64,000 nt of DNA from Beta vulgaris subsp. vulgaris (Eukaryota; Streptophyta; Magnoliopsida; Caryophyllales; Amaranthaceae), in NCBI RefSeq assembly GCF_026745355.1, contig NC_079202.1:23900897-23964896 (forward strand), read 5' to 3'. The translations under genes were made by a program, and so were the position numbers. Shown in pieces: positions 59,745-64,000 of the stretch. The notes under the pieces were generated by a model that worked only from the letters and a program-made list of their open reading frames with translations, did not search any database and had not been told where the DNA came from. Numbering within the stretch: position 1 is the stretch's first letter; every line of letters starts with the position of its first letter.

Positions 59745-60300
59745 TTGTTCCTATGTCAATTCCCCCATGTTTGAATCAATTTGAGTGACTTTGTGTGCTA
59801 AAAATAATTGTGTTTAATTGCCTAAGACCATTGCAAATTGGAATGTTATAAAACATAACCATGAAGTCAAAGAAACTAAACAACTCACAAATGTCACATA
59901 ATACTCCCCTTACTGTTCCTAAGGTCAAGAAACATGCATAGTATGAAGGATATTGAATGTAGCATTAGTTGTTCCTATAGCACAAGTTCCTTAGCATTTA
60001 TTTTCTTTCAAAAATTAAAATTCATAAAAATCCGAAAAATCCGATAAAATCCAAAAATTAAGGGGAACCAGTTTAATCAAATCTTGGTTCTTTTTATCTT
60101 TTCGTTTTCTTTCTTTTTTTATTTTTATTTTTTTTTGCTTTATTTCTTTCCCGCGTGTCATAATTACTATTACATGCAAAACTTCCTTCTTCAATTCATC
60201 TAAGAAACCGTGTTCCTCTCAAACGCTTCATCTTCACCAAATCCGAAACCTCATCACACCCTTTGATACTCCATAAAAACCTCCAAACCTTCATAAATCA
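59745..60300 (+). other. Spacer between Copia pol and the extra ORF
   Basis: About 550 bp, non-coding, with poly-T tracts (60110-60140) and GTTCC words. Equivalent to 31654-32176 of the other copy. Confidence 0.65.
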
Positions 60301-62153
60301 TGGCAAAAACTTCAAGAAACTCACCTTTTCCAACACCAAAAACAACCGACACTTCAAAAATGGAAATTTCTTCATCTCCAACTAAAACCCTTGAAACCGA
60401 CATAATTCAAGAAAACCCCATAGAGGAACAGCAATTAGAATCTCCTAGAAGGAGCATGGAAGAAGAAAATTGATTGGGGAAGATGATGAAGAAGAAACCC
60501 CGGAACAATCTCAGGGGGAAGAAGAAGAAACTGCACCTGTTCCTTCCAAAGGAACTGTTTCTTCGTCTTCCAAGAAAAGGTGAACGAAGTGAATCTAGGT
60601 ATGTCTTGGGCTTTTGCGTCGATTTAGAATGGGCAAATAAAATTGAATTTCTAGAATTAACTCCATTCTAAAGGAACAAGGCATGGAATTCTTGTTTGAA
60701 TTCGCCTTTAATAATGCTCTTGTTCCTCTAGCTATGGACGAGTTTTGTGCAAATTTTGTTAATACTAATGGAACTTGCACAACTGAAGTTAGAGGCAAGA
60801 AAATAAGGTTTAATCAAGCAACTTTAAGCAAAGTATGGGAAGTTCCTTGCAAAGGAACTGATTTGTATTTTAAAAGGAAAGGAACTGTTTCCTTTCCGAA
60901 TTTTCCTCAAGACAAAATCTTAGAATATTTTGGAGGAACAGCTGGCCAAAACAAATTAACCATAACCTACTCTCTCCCCTTCACAAAGTATGTTTAACTT
61001 GGTTTGGAGAGCACTCATTCCTCGAACTGAAAAGAGGAATGAAGTGGTCTCTTGGATATGTGTTACATGTTTTGCTTGACCACCACATACAAATCAATTT
61101 CCCTTCCCTCTTCATTCAACATTTAACTCACTGTATTGAGAACATTGTGTGATTGGTACGGTGCCTTATAACTTCTTACTTCATCACTTTGAAGTAAGAC
61201 TTACGGTTGGACCACCATAGGATCAAACAAGGGAACATCTTGAATGAGAAGACCCTAATGGACTTGGCTTGTCTGTCCAAGAAGGTGTTCTCATTCAAGG
61301 AAAATGGTTCCAGTTCCTCAGGAAAAAGAAAACTGCCCAACTGATTAGAAGAGGAAATGATGTAATTTTGGATAACCTGTCTGTTCCTACACCAGAGGAA
61401 CAGAAACCTAAGAGGCGCAAACACATTGCCACTAAGCCTAAACCTTATGTTCCCTTGAGAGTGAGAAAGAGCACTCGTCGAAAAATTGCTCCTGTTCCTG
61501 TTCCTTCCAATGAGGATTCTCCTTTAGTCCTTTCGGATAATGAGGAACAGGTACCCTCTCTCTCAAGGAACCACTACCTCCACCATCTCCCAAACTCTCT
61601 GTTCCTTCAAAAAATACCCTCCATTTCACCTTCGTCCTTCTCTGTTCCTTCAGTTTTGAGCAGTTGAAGGATGAAATAAAAGGACCAAATCCTTTTGCTT
61701 CCACCTCCACAACTCTTCCACCCACACCACCATTTCTTCCTCCCATTTATCACCCTTCACCTTCTGTTTCCATTCCTGGAACAGATGAGCCTTCCACTCA
61801 AACCTCCCCAGTTCCTTCACAACATCCCCCATCTGCCTCTAGTTCCAAGGTAAGGAACAGGAAAATCCGGATGACACTAACTGGGTTAATGAAGTCTGCC
61901 TTCCTGCACAACATATGATAAAATTTTACAATCATCTTCATTGGACTTTGGATGCCAAAACTGATACTATGTAAGTCTTATGAAGAAATTGAGTGATACC
62001 GTGGTTGCGCAGCAAAAGAAGATGGACACTATGGCTCGTATTTGGAGGAGCTGAAGGAACAGGTTGAACTACATCATGGGGTGGTGATGAAAAAGTTGGA
62101 GGATGTGGTTGAAGAAGAAGTTGTAGAGGAACACCATTCCCCTTCCCTTTCTT
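60301..62153 (+). pseudogene. Extra ORF downstream of Copia pol (SIRE env-like position)
   Basis: Starts MAKTSRNSPFPTPKTT at 60301. Parts in order: Ser/Thr/Pro-rich N-terminus; a globular middle (60683-60990: FEFAFNNALVPLAMDEFCANF, TTEVRGKKIRFNQATLSKVW, FPQDKILEYFGG); a region near 61260-61660; a Pro-rich stretch (61690-61830); and a Glu/Lys-rich C-terminus with heptad-like spacing, ending at a TAG around 62153. Frame breaks near 60471, 60640, 61000 and 61250. Function unknown. The position and the Pro-rich plus coiled-coil layout match the extra ORF described for SIRE elements. Confidence 0.7.
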
Positions 62154-62699
62154 AGTTTTTTTTTGTTTTGTTGTTCCTGTTTCTTTCATCAAGGAACACA
62201 ACTTTTGTTTCTTCTTTTTCTCTTTCTTTGTTTTGTTATGGAACAAGTGCTATATAATCAATGACTTTTGCTATATTGTCTATGTTTCTAAATGCTTTGC
62301 ATAATTTCTTCCTTGGAATGGCTAGTATTATGTGATTGATGTTTGAGCAAGTTTACTCTTTGATTTTCTAACTTAACCACTAATGGTGCTTGCATATTGG
62401 TCTTAAGGTGTTAAATCAATTCATCAATTCATCGAGTCTATTCTTTTTGAGGATGACAAAGGGGGAAAAGGATTTAAGGAACAAACTGTACTTAAAAAAA
62501 AAATTGAAAAATTAAAAAAAAAAATTAAAAAATTAAGGTAAATGAAAAATCAAAAATAGGTTAAGGTAAATGAAAAATCAAAAACTTCAGTTACTCATTA
62601 TAATTGTGTTTTATTTTTCATTTTCTTCTTTATGTTTTTATTTTCATTCACTTATATTATTTGTTATTTTCCTTAGTTTGTACCTTTGTTGTCATCATC
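62154..62699 (+). other. 3' untranslated segment of the Copia element
   Basis: Non-coding. Repeats of 'ttaaggtaaatgaaaaatcaaaaa' near 62535-62590 and A-rich runs at 62497-62530. Mirrors 29313-29869. Confidence 0.65.
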
Positions 62700-62713
62700 A
62701 AAAAGGGGGAAAT
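62700..62713 (+). other. Polypurine tract
   Basis: AAAAAGGGGGAAAT directly before the 3' LTR. Confidence 0.9.
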
Positions 62714-64000
62714 TGTTGAACCCTAGTTTTGATAATGACAAAGAAACAAAGGAACAAACTAAGTAGTGAACTAATGAATTATTTAAGTGTATGGTGTCTA
62801 AGGTATCAATGCAAGGAACTGGGAGAATACAAGTCAATGAAGAAGTCAAGAGAGGATTTCAAAGGCTAAGTAAAGAAGTTTCTATGTTGATACTGGAGCA
62901 AGCATTGGATCAAGAATAATAGAAGCTAGGCGTTTTATTTTCTAGTTCCAATGTAAAGGAACAAAGAAAGAATGGTAAGGAACTGTGGCAGAATATTTGA
63001 GAATGAAGCGTTTGTTCCTCTGTAAGGAACAAACTCAGTGGCACTTAGTAAATATGTTAAAGGAACTGAACTAATATAAGGAACTAGACTTAGGCGTGTA
63101 CTTAGTGTAACGGTTAAAAGATAATGGAGTAAGTCATGCCTAGATTATAGGAAATTAGTTATTTCTAATTTCAAATGATAAAATCAGTTTTAAAAAGAAA
63201 ATCTGTTTTGGAAAAGATATTATTTTTCGGAAAATAAGAAAATAAATATCCGGTTGTTAGAAAGATTTTATTTCAAAGATATTATTTTCTTAAAGATTAG
63301 AAATTCAGATTTAAAGATAAAAAGAGTTTATAAAAACTGATTTTCGGATAATGTTGAAGGAACTCCTATTATTTAGGAGTAATGGCTGCATTTTATCCAC
63401 GTTCATTTATAGTTCATGGGATCATGGGACATGATGTAAAACGTGTTCCTTAGGGGAAGGAACATCATGGGTAAATGGTTAAAACGTGTACTCTAACATT
63501 AATCCCACGTTCTTCATGATTACACTATAAATATAGAAGTCTAGATAAGTTCCAAATTGTGTCTGACTAAGTAATTAAGTGAGTTTAACTTATTAAGTGT
63601 CAGTGCCTTCATTCTCTCATAATAGCCATTTGTTCTTTGCCTTCTTACTCTAATTCCACTAAGCTTATTTCGATCAATTGTATTTTGGTTTTTGGGGTAA
63701 GGGAACTTTGAGTGAAGTTCTGTAAGAGAAAGGCTTTGAGTGAAGCTTGTATGTGTGAGAAAACTTCGAGTGAAGTTGAGAGGAACTGCTGTTAAGGGAA
63801 CAGTGGTTCAGGAACTTGAGTTTAGGAACTCAAGGTAGGGCTCGAGTTAGAATTAGGTTGTAACAGAGTTGTTTGGCCTAATTAGTGAAAGTGTTGAGTT
63901 TAAAATCCCTAGTGGTCGAGGTTGTTTCTTCTTGTTGGGCCCAAGAAGTTTTTCCTCGTAAAAATCCCTTGTGTTCCTTTAGCTTGTTTATTCGTTTAAG
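62714..64000 (+). repeat. 3' LTR of the plus-strand Copia element, cut by the window end
   Basis: First 1287 bp of the LTR, matching 53262-54548 with a handful of short indels (for example 'ggaactgggagaatac' against 'ggaactggagaatac'), which suggests a recent insertion. Confidence 0.93.

Larger units (their letters stand above)
53262..64000 (+). mobile_element. SIRE/Maximus-type Copia retrotransposon, plus strand, 3' end beyond window
   Basis: Nearly identical to the minus-strand element at 27961-38580 and in opposite orientation. 5' LTR 53262-54628, primer site 54631-54642, gag, PR, IN, RT, RNase H, extra ORF, polypurine tract, and 3' LTR from 62714. The 3' LTR runs off the window about 80 bp before its expected end. 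Inserted into an LTR fragment of another element. Frame breaks as in the other copy, mostly at different sites. Confidence 0.95.

Overview
This is nuclear DNA from a plant, almost certainly a eudicot. The signs are a spliced host gene with GT-AG introns, dense nested LTR retrotransposons of the plant Copia and Gypsy lineages, Helitrons, Stowaway and hAT-type MITEs, and long (TA)n and (GA)n microsatellites. I see no bacterial operon, rRNA gene, tRNA gene or CRISPR array. The species cannot be named from the sequence alone.

Layout. Positions 1-1464 are a decayed Gypsy LTR, and 1465-2338 a Helitron fragment. One host gene lies at about 2560-10260, + strand: a non-coding first exon, then six coding exons at 4400-10072 encoding about 843 residues. 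I do not recognise the protein. Positions 10600-20765 hold remnants of minus-strand chromovirus-type Gypsy elements: three LTR copies plus reverse transcriptase, integrase and chromodomain fragments, cut by hAT-like and Stowaway MITEs. Positions 20770-26770 are AT-rich, Helitron-derived and internally repetitive. Positions 26780-27960 and 38581-39710 are two halves of an old minus-strand Athila-type Gypsy element, split by a complete minus-strand SIRE/Maximus-type Copia element (27961-38580, 5-bp target duplication GAGCG). Positions 39711-49245 hold a plus-strand Athila-type element with a deleted gag/protease/RT core, whose 5' LTR carries a solo LTR and a palindrome-rich MITE. Positions 49246-52527 hold the 5' LTR, primer binding site and gag of another Gypsy element, which contains a small Helitron and a hAT MITE. 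A further LTR fragment (52528-53261) is cut by a second SIRE-type Copia element (53262 to beyond 64000), plus strand and nearly identical to the first.

Within each Copia element the order is LTR, initiator-Met tRNA primer site, gag (two zinc knuckles), protease, integrase, RT, RNase H, an extra ORF, polypurine tract, LTR. Both copies have many frame breaks in short homopolymers. These could be true decay or uncorrected long-read consensus errors. Only the host gene looks like functional single-copy coding DNA.

No new defence or metabolic system is apparent. The most unusual structure is that several unrelated elements each carry their own short palindromic or reiterated word, spread at roughly 50-70 bp spacing, mostly in non-coding DNA. 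Examples are GGTGCGCCCGCACC and GCCCGATCGGGC in the two Athila elements, CCGCTACT/AGTAGCGG in one MITE, and GGAAC/GTTCC throughout the Copia element.
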